From Phoronis australis (lineage: Eukaryota > Phoronida > Phoronidae), in the NCBI GenBank assembly GCA_002633005.1, contig NMRA01000036.1, positions 6,869-70,868 of the forward strand: DNA of 64,000 nt. Reading direction: 5' to 3'. The notes under the pieces are model-generated. The model saw only the letters and a program-made list of their open reading frames with translations. It was not told where the DNA came from and searched no databases. The position numbers were made by a program, and so were the translations under genes. Position 1 is the stretch's first letter, and each line of letters begins with the position of its first letter. Positions 47,090 through 58,749 of the stretch are shown here, in pieces.

Positions 47090-48440
47090 TTACTTAAGGA
47101 GGAGTTTAGATTTTAATGACTAACTAATTTTATGTCTGATTTTATTTGGTCAGTTTTTTACCCACATCAGCGCAATGCTGTATATTAAGTTTACCAAGGC
47201 TCTTAAAATTTTGTCACCAGTTCTTCCCTATGGTGGATATAAATCTATTCCACCTGACGGGATCAGCAGGAAGTTGTACCATTGCCGCTTACATTGCTGC
47301 ACCCGTATGACACTCAGCTGTTGTGCATTGAGGTTTCGGGGAACTTTTGTTGATGCGATCATGTACCGCTTAACATATCTCTGGGGCAACCGAAGGGGCT
47401 ACGAATTATGGGCATTGTAATTTATGTCGCAATTAATTACTTTCTTTGGTATGTAAGAAAATACTTGTATTTCTGGTGACAAAAGGGTGTTTTGGCCGCT
47501 GGATTATATCTTTAAGAGTCTACTCAGATTTGGGAGAAGTTAAAGAATGATCCTGCTACTTAGTGGTAAATGCCTTTATGTCCTGTCCACACAAAGCCTA
47601 CCCTAGAACAGTTGCACTTGTGCAACTTACCCCACACTAAGTGGAGCGTCCACACACACACTTATCTGATAACTAGGGAATTGTCGCTCTGTGCATGACA
47701 ATGGACACTTAATGTGAATACAGCGTGCAAAAGTAAACCCCGTTCGTGTGCAACCGTGGCTGATAATTACTTCCGCCTTGCCCCTGGTTTGCGGCCACCC
47801 AGGCATTGGAAGGATGCAACTTGAGAATTTCTGATGGTGTTCTAGGAAGTATTCATCTACTCCATCTTTCTATATATCCATGATGTTATCAGTCCTATGG
47901 GTGCCTAGCAATTCCAATAATGTTCTCATTTTGATTCCCTGTAGCAAATGTTTTATGTACTCAGTATTTAATTTACTTCCTGCCCACAGACAGCAGGTAA
48001 AGACTGGTTTAGTTGCAATAAAACTTTATTGACATTTGATACATTGACTTGTGCCCTCATTGGCAACACATGAAACCAGTTAAGTTGATCTGAGGTCTCG
48101 TCATGAAAGTTGGGACTTCAGATTTAGACAGAAATTTGGTCTTGTGTTCCACCTAACTATTTCGGAAAAATAATTAAATCTCACTTTAAGAGTTAGTTAC
48201 TGACATAAATCCTTTCAATTATTTCTAGACTATGATGTGCTTGTAATTATTTGTCTAGATCTTTTTTCACCAAATTTCTAAAACAAACCCCTGGTCAATT
48301 TCAAGTCCTCCTTAAAACCATGAAGGACTTTTCCCTTTCACTTTCAGAGTCCCAAATTTGCAAAAATTTGTTTTATTCAACGTATGTGCAAAACAGTGTA
48401 GGTAAAGAGTATCGCTGTCATGCTTTTCATGACCCTAAAA
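47090..48440. other. no recognisable gene
   Basis: ORFs at 47175-47420 and 48251-48568 are open, but the second runs into the minisatellite below and neither shows a domain. A short CA run lies at about 47652. Confidence 0.45.
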
Positions 48441-48446
48441 TCTGGG

Positions 48447-48680
48447 TCCTGCTTCACCAAACTGTGCCAACTAACCAGTTACTATGTATTCTGTCCTGCT
48501 TCACCAAACTGTGCCAACTAACCAGTTACTATGTATTCTGTCCTGCTTCACGAAACTTTGCCAACTAACCAGTTACTATGAATTCTGTCCTGCTTCACCA
48601 AACTGTGCCAACTAACCTGTTACTATGTATTCTGTCCTGCTTTACCAAACTGTGCCAACTAACCAGTTACTGTGTATTCT
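48447..48680 (+). repeat. 47-bp minisatellite, about 5 copies
   Basis: A unit starting TCCTGCTTCACCAAACTGTG begins at 48447, 48494, 48541, 48588 and 48635. Copies differ by zero to three bases. Confidence 0.97.
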
Positions 48681-48689
48681 TATCGTATT

Positions 48690-50140
48690 TACGTTTAACA
48701 AGAAAGTAGCTCAAAATTTTTAGATAATGGAAATCACTGGCAGAGTTATTCTTTTATTTAAACCTGCATTTCACCCTGATTAGCTGTCCAAAATGAAAAC
48801 CTTATTGAGCCTTTTACTCTCATAAATTGGTATCGTGATGTTGACTGTGGTGATAGGATTCTATTTCCGTTACCAACAAGGACATCGAAGCCATCAGCAA
48901 CTCAATCAAATGCTAAAACTGGAAATTCAAAAATGGTACTTGTACACATTGCCTATGATTTGAGTTTTTGTCTTATTGGGCAACAATTCGAGATGGAATG
49001 AGTGTGTTAAATGTTTTAACTTGAAAGAGCTTGGATTGAACAGTGACAAGTAAAACAGACGGTGAAATGCAGCTTTACCAATAGAGTCGCAACTTTTAAC
49101 TGAAACAGGAACCTGGCAGTATGAGACAGAATTTGAGTCAATTTAATAACTAATGAGGTCAGCTGATACTAGAAATTTAAAAAAATCACTAAATGCCCTA
49201 TTTCAGTAATTGAAGTAAGTATTCTGACTATTGGCAAAGCACTAACACCCGTCTTGGTGCAAACAACTTTGGATCGATCACTCTGGATAAAAAGTGAGCA
49301 ATATGAAATCTGACACAAAATTGATATTAAAAACTACTCTTGACAAAACTAAATTGGTTTCTGGTGTGAAAACAGTGGTGTTAATCTGTTATTCTGCAGT
49401 TAAATTTGTGGAGCAATCTGGTGCGTTAACTTTGAGTGCCAGGGATAGACTGCCATCTGATAGTCAATTTCCGTTTTTGCCAACTCTTCAAACCCCTATT
49501 TTTTAAAGAGATATGCAGCTTCCTAATTATAATTTTTCAATGTTCATTACTTATTTTGTCACTCATGACTAACTATAAGTCGTGCTTACAAATTACATCA
49601 GGATAATGTAAATAATAAGACAGCAAGTGGGAGTTGTCAGGGGGCAACTTGCGCCACTTTAAGACGCATTATCACCACATTGTATCACAAACTGGATCAG
49701 CATGAGTCATGTACAGGAAGACTGTCTGAGCATGCTTGCATAAACAATAGCGAACGTACAAACCACGTGGAATGCTAGCATGTTAGCGAATCAATGGTAT
49801 CTACGCTATTACCCAAGCGTAACAGAGATGATCCCTTCCACCTTGTCCCAGTTTGTTTGGCGTGTAATTGAAACTGAAGCAGCTAGTTGAGTGCAACTTG
49901 CTCTACCCCTCAAACTGGTGTCAAAAATTGCCATGTCGGTGTCAACTTGGTCCGTTATCAGTCGTGTTCACACACACACACTTGCGCCCGATCAGCTGTT
50001 CAGTGTTAGCTGCTCCGTGACAACTGTCTCCTGTGTAAATGCGACTTAACTTCGCAGTTTATGTCGACACTCCTCTTATACCATAGTGAAGTTGGTATGA
50101 AAGGGCTTTAACAAAGATTTGCATGCTCAATTAAGTCATG
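48690..50140. other. no recognisable gene
   Basis: AT-rich DNA with a CACA microsatellite at about 49970-49980. No gene seen. Confidence 0.45.
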
Positions 50141-50190
50141 CTTTTATGGATAGGTTTGACTTGTTGGTTGGCTGGTGTAAAGCACCTCAC

Positions 50191-50506
50191 CTAGCCTAGT
50201 CTTAGTAGCAAGGTCTGTAAATGGTATATTCTCGTACTGTTCAGTGTAATCTCCAGAACAACATAGTTTTGCTTGTTTCCTGTCAACTAATAATCGATCA
50301 CTGGTATTCACCTCTTTCACGAACGCGGGGCGCTGCTGTCGTGTTGATCGAAAACGAGGCGCCTTGACAAACATGGCATCGTCCTGCAAGGTGTTGTGGT
50401 CAAAAGACTTATCAACGTTACCAAAAATTAAGTTGTCTGATGTTGAATCGATCTCCAAAAACATACCAATACTTATGGCAACTAGACTTTTACCATCCTC
50501 AGCCAT
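50191..50506 (-). CDS. candidate coding exon, unknown protein
   Basis: A - strand ORF starts at an ATG (50506) in good context (AAGGAATGG) and runs 120 codons to a stop at 50144. A possible donor (GCTAG|GTGAGG) at 50191/50190 would end it after 105 codons in phase 1. The peptide (MAEDGKSLVAISIGMFLEID...; later AMFVKAPRFRSTRQQRPAFV) is balanced in composition, with no low-complexity run, and looks coding. I do not recognise a domain. It lies about 3 kb from the GPCR on the same strand and about 400 bp from the assembly gap. Confidence 0.35.
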
Positions 50507-50559
50507 TCCTTAGTAGTTTTCCCTCTTTTGAAAAAGTGTTGAAGTCAGGGATATACCCA

Positions 50560-50655
50560 GGCTTTTAGTCTTGAAAAACCTTGCTCGCCAGCTGGGCGAG
50601 TGCCGGAGCCAGAAAATCTACTCGCCAAGCCCGAAGTTCGGTCACCCGGCCGTTG
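50560..50655. repeat. GC-rich inverted repeat (CTCGCC/GGCGAG)
   Basis: CTCGCCAGCTGGGCGAG is a perfect 6-bp stem with a short loop, repeated as CTCGCCAAGCC downstream. GC-rich compared with the surroundings; probably part of a dispersed repeat or a transcribed hairpin. Confidence 0.4.
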
Positions 50656-50922
50656 GCGCCAGTCACCACAAACTTGCTGCTACTTTAAATAAAAATCATC
50701 GTTTCGTGCACTGATGTCACCATCTATTAGGGCTACCGTATTCGCTCTAATCGCCCAGGGGGACTCTTTTTGTAGCCTACGGCAGTTAAAACCTGGTCTC
50801 CGAAACGGGTGAAATCGGAAGCTAGGATTCATCAAATTTACGCGCTGTGACGTATGTGTAACCTATGACAGACTAGCTACAAAACTGTGGTGCATTGCTA
50901 TCAAACTCTGTTGTTAAATTAC

Positions 50923-51256
50923 NNNNNNNNNNNNNNNNNNNNNNNNNNNNNNNNNNNNNNNNNNNNNNNNNNNNNNNNNNNNNNNNNNNNNNNNNNNNNN
51001 NNNNNNNNNNNNNNNNNNNNNNNNNNNNNNNNNNNNNNNNNNNNNNNNNNNNNNNNNNNNNNNNNNNNNNNNNNNNNNNNNNNNNNNNNNNNNNNNNNNN
51101 NNNNNNNNNNNNNNNNNNNNNNNNNNNNNNNNNNNNNNNNNNNNNNNNNNNNNNNNNNNNNNNNNNNNNNNNNNNNNNNNNNNNNNNNNNNNNNNNNNNN
51201 NNNNNNNNNNNNNNNNNNNNNNNNNNNNNNNNNNNNNNNNNNNNNNNNNNNNNNNN
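50923..51256. other. assembly gap (N run)
   Basis: About 334 undetermined bases. Any ORF drawn across it is meaningless. Confidence 0.99.
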
Positions 51257-51383
51257 GACTGGGCGAATGGCTAAGTATATCCCTGGGAAAGATACCGACG
51301 AGATATTACTGGAATTGGTACGTTCAGGCACTGCACAGTACACCATGGCCAGCTGATGATCACTCACGAGGTTTTATCAGTGT

Positions 51384-51445
51384 GCCTCGTTTTCGATCAG
51401 TATTTAAAGATGGTGCGGGAAGATGGCGCTTTCGTGAAATAGGTA
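51384..51445 (+). repeat. short segment matching the - strand ORF across the gap
   Basis: GCCTCGTTTTCGATCA here is identical, in inverse orientation, to 50345-50360. A second partial match follows (GCGCTTTCGTGAAATAGGTAAA versus GCGTTCGTGAAAGAGGTGAA). In both places the 16-mer reads PRFRS in an open frame. Confidence 0.45.
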
Positions 51446-51499
51446 AATTGCCTAAATTACACCTGCCCTATTTACAAAATTCAGTCTCTGGTGAAACCT

Positions 51500-53222
51500 A
51501 ATGCTATCTTCTTAAAACCTGAACTGATTTAGTAGTAAGTGTGCCATGGTTACTAGGAATTATTCATTTGCGCAATGAGTTAGGAGTTGTACGAATACAA
51601 AAATAGGACCAACTCAATGCTTTATAGGCAACTAGGAAAATGTTTACAAGATATAAAAGTACCAAGCAGTGGAAGCAATACCATGTGGTAATCTTCTAGG
51701 TTGCCTCAGGTTTAATTTGCCCACCAGTGAAGATACCTGGACGTGTCCCCGGATGATGTCACTAAGACAAAATTCAAGTTACAACCTACGTATGACCTTG
51801 CCTTGGAGAGCGAAACGCCTGCTAGATTTAGCGGCACATGCATGACAATGGAAGAACCCCTGATGTCATGGATAGCTGTGTATTGCAACACCTGGATATA
51901 GTTTTCTGTTTTCTACACACTATCACAGACCAGAACTAGAGTGAATTGATACAAGCCAACCAAATTAAGATACAATGCGAGTTGTACTTTTTACTCCCAG
52001 TGCGCAGTTAAGTGGGGCATGGTTGGCATGTCCATTGATTTTAACAGAATTACATACACGTGGCGTGGAAGGGAATCGCCTTACAAACTGGAAAAGTCCA
52101 TTTCATATCTTTTGGTGGTTCGAGGTCATGTCAATATAACCGTTAAAAGCTAACAACAAAATGGGGAAATTTATACATACACATACACTTAATTTTACTT
52201 ATTCCTTATCATAATTGACAAGTTATTTAGCACAAAAATAATTACTAAAATTGATTTTTTTCTATTTTTCAAAGGGTGATTATCTCGCTGTAAATAATGA
52301 AAACTGTATTTCACCCTGTTTAGCTGGTTAAACATAAAAATCTCGTTAGAGAAATTTTACTTTCATTAAAGCTGTCTCTTAATATTCCTTACCAACTCGC
52401 ATCACAGGCAATGAATGCATCCATGTGTCCATTTTGAATTTGCCATTTTATAGTTGAAAAGCCCCGATAAACTTTGAAGCATTTTCTTTTGTCATTTTGA
52501 TGTTCCTGTTGGTAATGGAAATAGAAACCAATTTATGGCAGTAAAAGACTGTAATATAATATTTGTTTCTTGGCTATGAGCTCCACTGGGCGAAATGCAG
52601 CTTCAAATACCGTACACCATATCCACATCTTTCCTTAAGTGTTTATGACGATACATCGCCATCATACGAAAAGACAAGGATTTCAATGTGTTCTGTCCTT
52701 TATATTTTATGACTTCCATCCTCGATTGTCTTGATAAAGATAATTCTTTCAGCTTTACTTGTAAGTCATCTTTCTCCACTTGGTGTTCTAGTCAAAGACG
52801 CACGAGAGCACAAATCACATCAAATCCCACCTGTGTTCACTCTTTCTAAGCATACTTCACAGACAGTAAATTCTCAGGATAACTGTTAAGTTATTAGGCA
52901 AATCATAACCATATCTGACCAGTCATCCTGCATCTAGGCCGCAGCACTCTTCATCAAAGATGTTTGAAAGTGCACGATGTCTCGAGTTTGCCTATATGTT
53001 CTCCTTATAAATTTATACTTCAGTGCTGGCCAAGTTTGCTGAGATGTGGTCTTTGTTCATTGTAATCTCAGAAACTTTTTTGACACAGCCATGTCTTTGT
53101 TTGGTTCAAGAGCATATTACCACATGAATTCCTGCGTTTTTTACGACCTTTTAAATGTAGCTGTATAGGCAGCCATGTTTTGTGTTGACTGCTGATTGTC
53201 ATGCTTCACAAATTTAATCATT
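51500..53222. other. no recognisable gene; probable 3' UTR side of the GPCR
   Basis: AT-rich DNA downstream of the receptor stop codon on the - strand. I could not place a convincing AATAAA signal close to the stop. Confidence 0.4.
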
Positions 53223-54287
53223 TCAAGAGCAAGACGTCGTGTCGTCCATTGGTGCCATGGAAAACTCCGTTGTTGATACCACATGTCGCTTAGGTTTGGC
53301 CTCGCAGCGTAACAGTTTAGCAAAGCCTTGGCGAAAGTTAACAGATAAGAATGCGTACAATATCGGATTGATGCAAGAGTTGGCAAAAGCCATTGTATTT
53401 GAAAATACTGTTATAAACACTGGTGGCCTAAATCCATATGACGCAATGATAAGCATGAGCTGTAGGGGGAGCCAGCATATGACAAATGCCATTACGACAA
53501 CAAAAACCATACGTGTAGCACGCTTCTTGGAGCGCAGGTTCTCCTTTGTCTGGCTTTCCTTGATGGTTCCTCCAGCCTTCAGCGCTCGTAGGATGAATGT
53601 ATAAAGCACACTTATAATTAGAAGTGGTAGTACAAATCCAAATGTTAAGAAACAAATGTGGAAGATCTTCATCTGCTCGACTTTTTCTGGTATTGGCTTC
53701 ATGTCCTGTTCTGAGAACGTGATGAAACCACATAGTGACCGTTGCTGGCAATTGTAGATGTATCTGAACTTTCCAAAATGAAGATAGGCCGGAATATTAA
53801 CGAGGGCAACTCCTATCCACACAGTCGCGATGGCAACAGAGATATTCCTGCGCGAGTGAAGAAACTTCAGCGACAGTATGGGGAATACTATAGCCACATA
53901 GCGAACCATCGACATGATGACTAACGTATATATGCTTGCCCATGCCGTCATATACAGCAGGTATTGAACAATCTTACACGACTCGTCTCCACCTACCCAT
54001 GCCGGATACGCATATCGCATGGCCGTGAATGGCACAACGATACACAGAAATGTCAAGTCTGCCAGCGCCAAATTAGTTATGAGAAGGTTAGTAGCACTTC
54101 GCATGTGTTTGTTCAACGCTACGACGATGATAACCAAAGAGTTACCTGGGATTCCAACGACCATGATAATGGCCCATAGTGTGATGGCTACAACAGCGAC
54201 TATCTGCTCCTCCCCGGGTTCTAGGGTCGGAGGCAGGGTTTCATTACAGTAACTTGCATTAAATGTTCCATTTGTCTCATTCTCCAT
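53223..54287 (-). CDS. peptide GPCR, galanin/allatostatin-A receptor type (rhodopsin class), 354 aa
   Basis: Seven-helix receptor for a neuropeptide at the plasma membrane. I start at the ATG at 54287 (MENETNGTF), not at the open frame's upstream edge, because an intron acceptor (TTCCATTACAG) ends at 54303 and the five codons before the ATG are 5' UTR. The N-terminus has four N-glycosylation sequons (N3, N6, N10, N15). TM1 has GIPGNSL (N49), TM2 LALAD (D77). C104 and a Cys in the second extracellular loop (C180 or C186) can form the conserved disulphide. TM6 has CWLP (271-274), TM7 NPILY (307-311), and a palmitoylation-type Cys follows at about 328. Most galanin and allatostatin-A receptors have DRY at the end of TM3; here it reads V128-R129-Y130. 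The whole coding region is one exon. The AFANSCINPILYAFLS..F block is typical of galanin/allatostatin-A receptors; somatostatin or kisspeptin-type receptors are less likely alternatives. Confidence 0.9.
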   Translation of the reverse strand: MENETNGTFNASYCNETLPPTLEPGEEQIVAVVAITLWAIIMVVGIPGNSLVIIVVALNKHMRSATNLLITNLALADLTFLCIVVPFTAMRYAYPAWVGGDESCKIVQYLLYMTAWASIYTLVIMSMVRYVAIVFPILSLKFLHSRRNISVAIATVWIGVALVNIPAYLHFGKFRYIYNCQQRSLCGFITFSEQDMKPIPEKVEQMKIFHICFLTFGFVLPLLIISVLYTFILRALKAGGTIKESQTKENLRSKKRATRMVFVVVMAFVICWLPLQLMLIIASYGFRPPVFITVFSNTMAFANSCINPILYAFLSVNFRQGFAKLLRCEAKPKRHVVSTTEFSMAPMDDTTSCS

Positions 54288-54302
54288 GGCTCTCGCTGTC
54301 AA
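54288..54302 (-). other. 5' UTR end of the GPCR with upstream splice acceptor
   Basis: On the - strand, CTTTTCTTCCATTACAG|TTGACAG is a strong acceptor 15 bases before the ATG. It implies at least one non-coding 5' exon at higher coordinates, which I could not locate. Confidence 0.6.
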
Positions 54303-54309
54303 CTGTAAT

Positions 54310-56500
54310 GGAAGAAAAGTAGTTAATCATATGCTGTCTCAACTTCAGTCTGATTCTGTGCATGAAGGATGCACCATTTTGCTGATCCAATAATAAAAAA
54401 AATTATCAATTTTTGGACTACCGGTGTGTTGTTGATGGTCTGTAGGGAGCCAATTAAAAACAGGGAAGTGTGTGTTTGTGACTAGTAGATTGTCATATTA
54501 TTGGCACTGGTTCTTGGCAGAGCAACTTCCGATGGGAGAATTATTATGTTTTGAACAAGCCGTCTGATTGTCAACAATTTTTGAACAGGCGAACGGAATT
54601 AAAAAATATTTGTCCAATATAGCGCAACAGCATTCTTTGCCTTTTGTTTTAATTCATCATTTCTAGCACTTTTGGATAAAAATAAAACATTATTACATAC
54701 TTCTTTCAGATATTTGAAGGATTGAGCTTTGTTTGATTTGGTCAGTGTCCTCGTTAGCTTATTTTAGAAGTAATTTAGTATATGATATGAATGAGCTCTG
54801 TGTTTAGATTGGAAAAAAAATATTGGCTACAAGCAGACATTAGTGTAAGCAGGTTTGGGTTTAGACAAATGTTTTCAAAACTATAATATTTCACTCAGTA
54901 AAATGTATGAAACTTGCAGCACTTGAGTTTTGACTTTATGCAAATCTGCCATCAACTGGGTCACGTGACCATGTCAGCTTAGTAAAATTTTAAGCAAAAC
55001 AGAACAGTGTATTTATAACAAAACTATTGTTAGCAAAGTCGGTTTTCACTAAGCTCTACCATGGGATCAGTGTTTATGCTATTAGTTGGCCCTCAATGCA
55101 AAGAAATTACATATCTTAAAGATATTGTTATCAAAGCTTCAGTATCTTAAAAACGGGGTGTTATTGCTTCCGTTGACCAGCAAAGCCGACATGTGAGGAA
55201 CAAAGGCTTATTTCATGTGAATAAACTTAAAGTTTCTTTGTCCAATCATCCACAGCATTCACATACTGATGACGTAAATGTATTATCAAGCACTGTTTGT
55301 GTCATTAACTTGTTATTTTGTCAGAAATCAGCGTTTTATTGCTGGGTCTCTAGAGAGCGCAATGTAAAAATTGGCTTGTTTACTCTGCCTAGTGCAAGTG
55401 CACTATGCATGCTAAACTCGAAACCATGCACTGGCGCTATTCGTGGTGAGAACTGTCATAAAACAATATTTCATAAAATTTCCTTTAGTAGTAGCAAGGT
55501 AAACAGCCTTTGAAATGTAGAAAAAATGTCAATTTTGCTATAATTATTTTTTGCGAAATTATGGAGAACTGTCATAAAGCGTTACACTGTAGATTAATTC
55601 GTTAAATGCTTACGTATTTGTATCTGTGATTGATGACAGAAAATGAAGACGTAACGATGCGTTTCGTGTCTTGATTAGATTTATTAAAACCGACAGTGAT
55701 GTAGAGTTCAGTAAATACTCTGGGAATACCATTATTTGATTTATGACATCAATTTATTGTATCATAATGTGATGTCTAGCTACTGCTGGTTACGAAACTA
55801 GTAGTTTCTGGGTATTGACCTGGAGAAGAGTCTTGCTTGCAGTTGAGATCAAGAAAAACATTTTGTGAAACTCATCACTGCAATAAGACTTACCTGGCGA
55901 TGTTAAAATCACAACCATGCAGTAAATGTTCTGGTGGGGATTTTACAAATCTTGTCCAATGTACCGTATGTTCAGTTAGTCTTTGAAACTCACTTGTATG
56001 ACTGTATAGCAGTGTTTAACATAGTAATATCCTATATCACAGCCATTTACGTCATGCAGTATTGTGTGTATTTTGAGACATAGAACTGACTGTTTGAATG
56101 ACATTGAAAGACTAATTCAACAACCACATTTTTATGATTTGTTTATGAGTTCCAGACAGTTAATATGAGCTGGAAATCCAAGCACTTTATATTTTTATTT
56201 GAAATACTGGGTGTATAAAGACCTAACTGTTAATAATGTTAAAGTGAATCGAATTTAATCAGAGATTTAAATTCAGTTTATAGACATTGTGAAGACCAGC
56301 AAAAGTTGTTTGTTTACTCAGATTTTCACTGTGAAGTATATCATTCATTTGGGTTGTGAGGGGGTAAGTGTTCCACAGAATGTTTTTCAATTTTGCAGTG
56401 ATTGTAAATTCATTGACTGTCATCACAGACCATCGTTTTAAGTGAAGGTTGAAATATGAAAATCCTCTAACTGTGGTGCTGTCAGTTTCAACTACATTAA
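54310..56500. other. probable 5' UTR intron of the GPCR; partial MITE
   Basis: AT-rich. At about 54860-55030 the sequence (AAATCTGCCATCAACTGGGTCACGTGAC...) parallels the interior of the GTAGGACC-ended element in the orientation of 7869, so it is a fragment of that family. No gene seen. Confidence 0.4.
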
Positions 56501-56529
56501 ATCTTCATTGATTAGAGAATGCTATCTAC

Positions 56530-56775
56530 CAATTACTCAACCGCCACCTAGCGGCGAGGTGTGCAAACTTTACCAGAAAATGGTCACAAGAAGGGCCGTG
56601 CCCGAGTGCTGTCTAATCAAATGCTTACAGGCAACGTCAGCCCTGGAGTTCTGCGCCTTCTGCTGTCACGGGGATGGTCTGGGGAGGGGATTAATGCACC
56701 AGCATATCCCCAATGATCCTGTCGGTGACAGGTATTACAGGTATTACAGGTATTACCAGAAAATGGTTTCTAGCT
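56530..56775. other. GC-richer patch with CCGCCACCTAGCGGC box and 9-bp repeats
   Basis: Starts at a CCGCCACCTAGCGGC palindrome-like box resembling the CCTAGTGG boxes elsewhere, and ends with three tandem copies of AGGTATTAC at about 56730-56756. The 89-codon + strand ORF here ends in that repeat and is not supported as coding. It could be an unrecognised exon on either strand. Confidence 0.3.
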
Positions 56776-56779
56776 AGGT

Positions 56780-58690
56780 TGATGAATGTTTTTCCTACAT
56801 TAGACGTGTAACTTAGTCCATAGAGGACTGATCATGCAGTGACTTTAATTGTTGAGTTACCTATGAAACCAGCACTAATCATATCCTTGGGCTGGTTTTA
56901 CTGACTTATCTTGTACTTTGGGTTAAGCTTTAAGTATTTCTTATACTAGACATAACTTTCTTGAAATGGCCCCAGCTACTCTTGCTTTGTGTTAGCTGTC
57001 CGTTCCTGTCCTAAGTAAAACTCAATTCGTGACTGGAAAATTTGGTACGCAAAAACTTATGACGTGTGACAAAAGATGTGATAGGTAAAATCTTAACCAG
57101 AAATGATTTTAAAGAAAATATACAATATCAAATAAATGCTTTATCAATTTTATGTTCTATGTAATCGCTAGACACTGTTTTTGAGAATTTGTGGATTTTC
57201 TCAATAGCATTAGAAGCCTTCGAAATTTAAAAAAGGTGAATATTGGTAATTATTATGTTTGTATGAAATTAGTGAGATTTTTCAAATTAATGTATATCAC
57301 TGTTGTCATACTGTACTCCTTTAGTTGTTTTGCACACACCGCCAAAATGGTCATTTTTCTTATTTCCGAATGCAGACCACCAGGCTAGTACAGAATAAAA
57401 TTTTTTTAATGGGCCATTTCGTCACTGATAAGCTGTCAAAGTTGAATTCTTTACTGAAGCACCATGGTCATTGTGTGTTGATCTGTCGCTGAATTAGCCA
57501 ATGAATGAGTGAAATGCTGTTTTAAATTTTGTTGGAAATTGCACATAATAAAGGTGCACATTTCACTAAAGGTTTATGCTTGATATGCAAAAATAAATCA
57601 TTTGTAAATATATAGGTAGAACTATGGACTCAATGACTGATTGTCAGCGAATTTGAATCTTTACATTTTTGTAATCAGTTTACACTATCTGGCTTACTCA
57701 AACCGGTGCACTTATTGGCATTATATTGTTTCACAACAATTCTTGTTGAGACATTGGTCTGTCCTGTCAGGACATTTTGTGCTGTGATCAACTGTAAACA
57801 TGTATGATAACATCTTAATTCTGATGGAATAGATACTGACAATGTTGTTCTTCTAGAATTGATCAGTTACGAAAAGTCACTTATTTTGAAATACCCCGGT
57901 AAATGCTTCAAGAATTTGTTTGGCTATAGCCTATATTGATCCTGAACTTTCTTATTCTATTTAGTCAAAAGTGCCCAGTAAAATCCATTAACAAATGACA
58001 TCAATTTACCTGAACTGAATAGGTATGGTAAAATCTCATCAATTTTGGAAAAATATTCACAAATTGTCTGTGTTATTTTTTTAAGAACTGTCATGAATGT
58101 CCAAAATTTCGTAGAGCATTTATTGATTATATGTATATAATGTGGTAAAGCAATTATTTGATGAAATTTAAGCTTTTAAGGAAAAAATTACAAAATAAAA
58201 TTTCACATCTCTGACTTGTGTCCTAAATTGGTGAGAGTTTATAGTATATCGTATATCAATTAAAATTTTGTCTATTTTTTCATTGAAATTTTGCTTTAAA
58301 GACAAACCAGTTGAAAAAAGTTAAATTGAGGTTATCGGGATTTAAAAGAAAAACATTTTACTTCTTCACACTGAGTGTTGAACAGTAATTTCCATGTTTA
58401 AATGTGCGTTTTAGTTAACATATATATACCAGGATATCAGCCTTCAGCTAATTTGCCTTTGTCATGTATGTAAATATTTGTCCATGACTTATGTCTGTTC
58501 AGTAATCGTTTACCCATATTTTCATCTAGTTCTTAATTGGATAACTTACACAAATGTGCATTATGGGGGCGACATCGTAAAACACCAGAGTTTTTTGCTC
58601 ACCCCTTGAGGGGCAATTGGCATTGGTAATCACTGTACCAGAACTGTTGAATATTGTTATTGCCCTTGTGGATCATACTTTTCTGCTAAC
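56780..58690. other. no recognisable gene
   Basis: Very AT-rich DNA with no ORF above 65 codons and no recognised repeat family. Confidence 0.5.
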
Positions 58691-58697
58691 ATTCGGT

Positions 58698-58745
58698 CTC
58701 AGAACCAGCCTGATTCCAGCCCTCAGAACCAGCCTGATTCCAGCC
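58698..58745 (+). repeat. 24-bp perfect tandem duplication
   Basis: Two copies of CTCAGAACCAGCCTGATTCC plus AGCC, adjacent and identical. Confidence 0.9.
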
Positions 58746-58749
58746 GTAT

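Noticed and set aside
47175-47420. ORF containing LWGNRRGYELW, briefly considered as the missing KATNIP module
   Set aside because: The surrounding residues do not match the TWGD..Y.GLTG signature and no suitable splice sites flank it.
48447-48680. Regular repeats that might suggest a CRISPR array (also 15859-16344)
   Set aside because: Units are head-to-tail without unique spacers, in a eukaryotic intron/intergenic setting; they are minisatellites.
50873-51501. Three long ORFs on both strands across 50,873-51,501
   Set aside because: They run through the N gap; most of their length is undetermined sequence.
53239-54252. Several ORFs on the + strand and in another - strand frame over the GPCR
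   Set aside because: They are antisense or frame shadows of the receptor coding exon.
53223-54302. Receptor start at the open-frame edge (54302)
   Set aside because: The codon there is TTG directly after a splice acceptor; the first ATG in frame, at 54287, is the better start.
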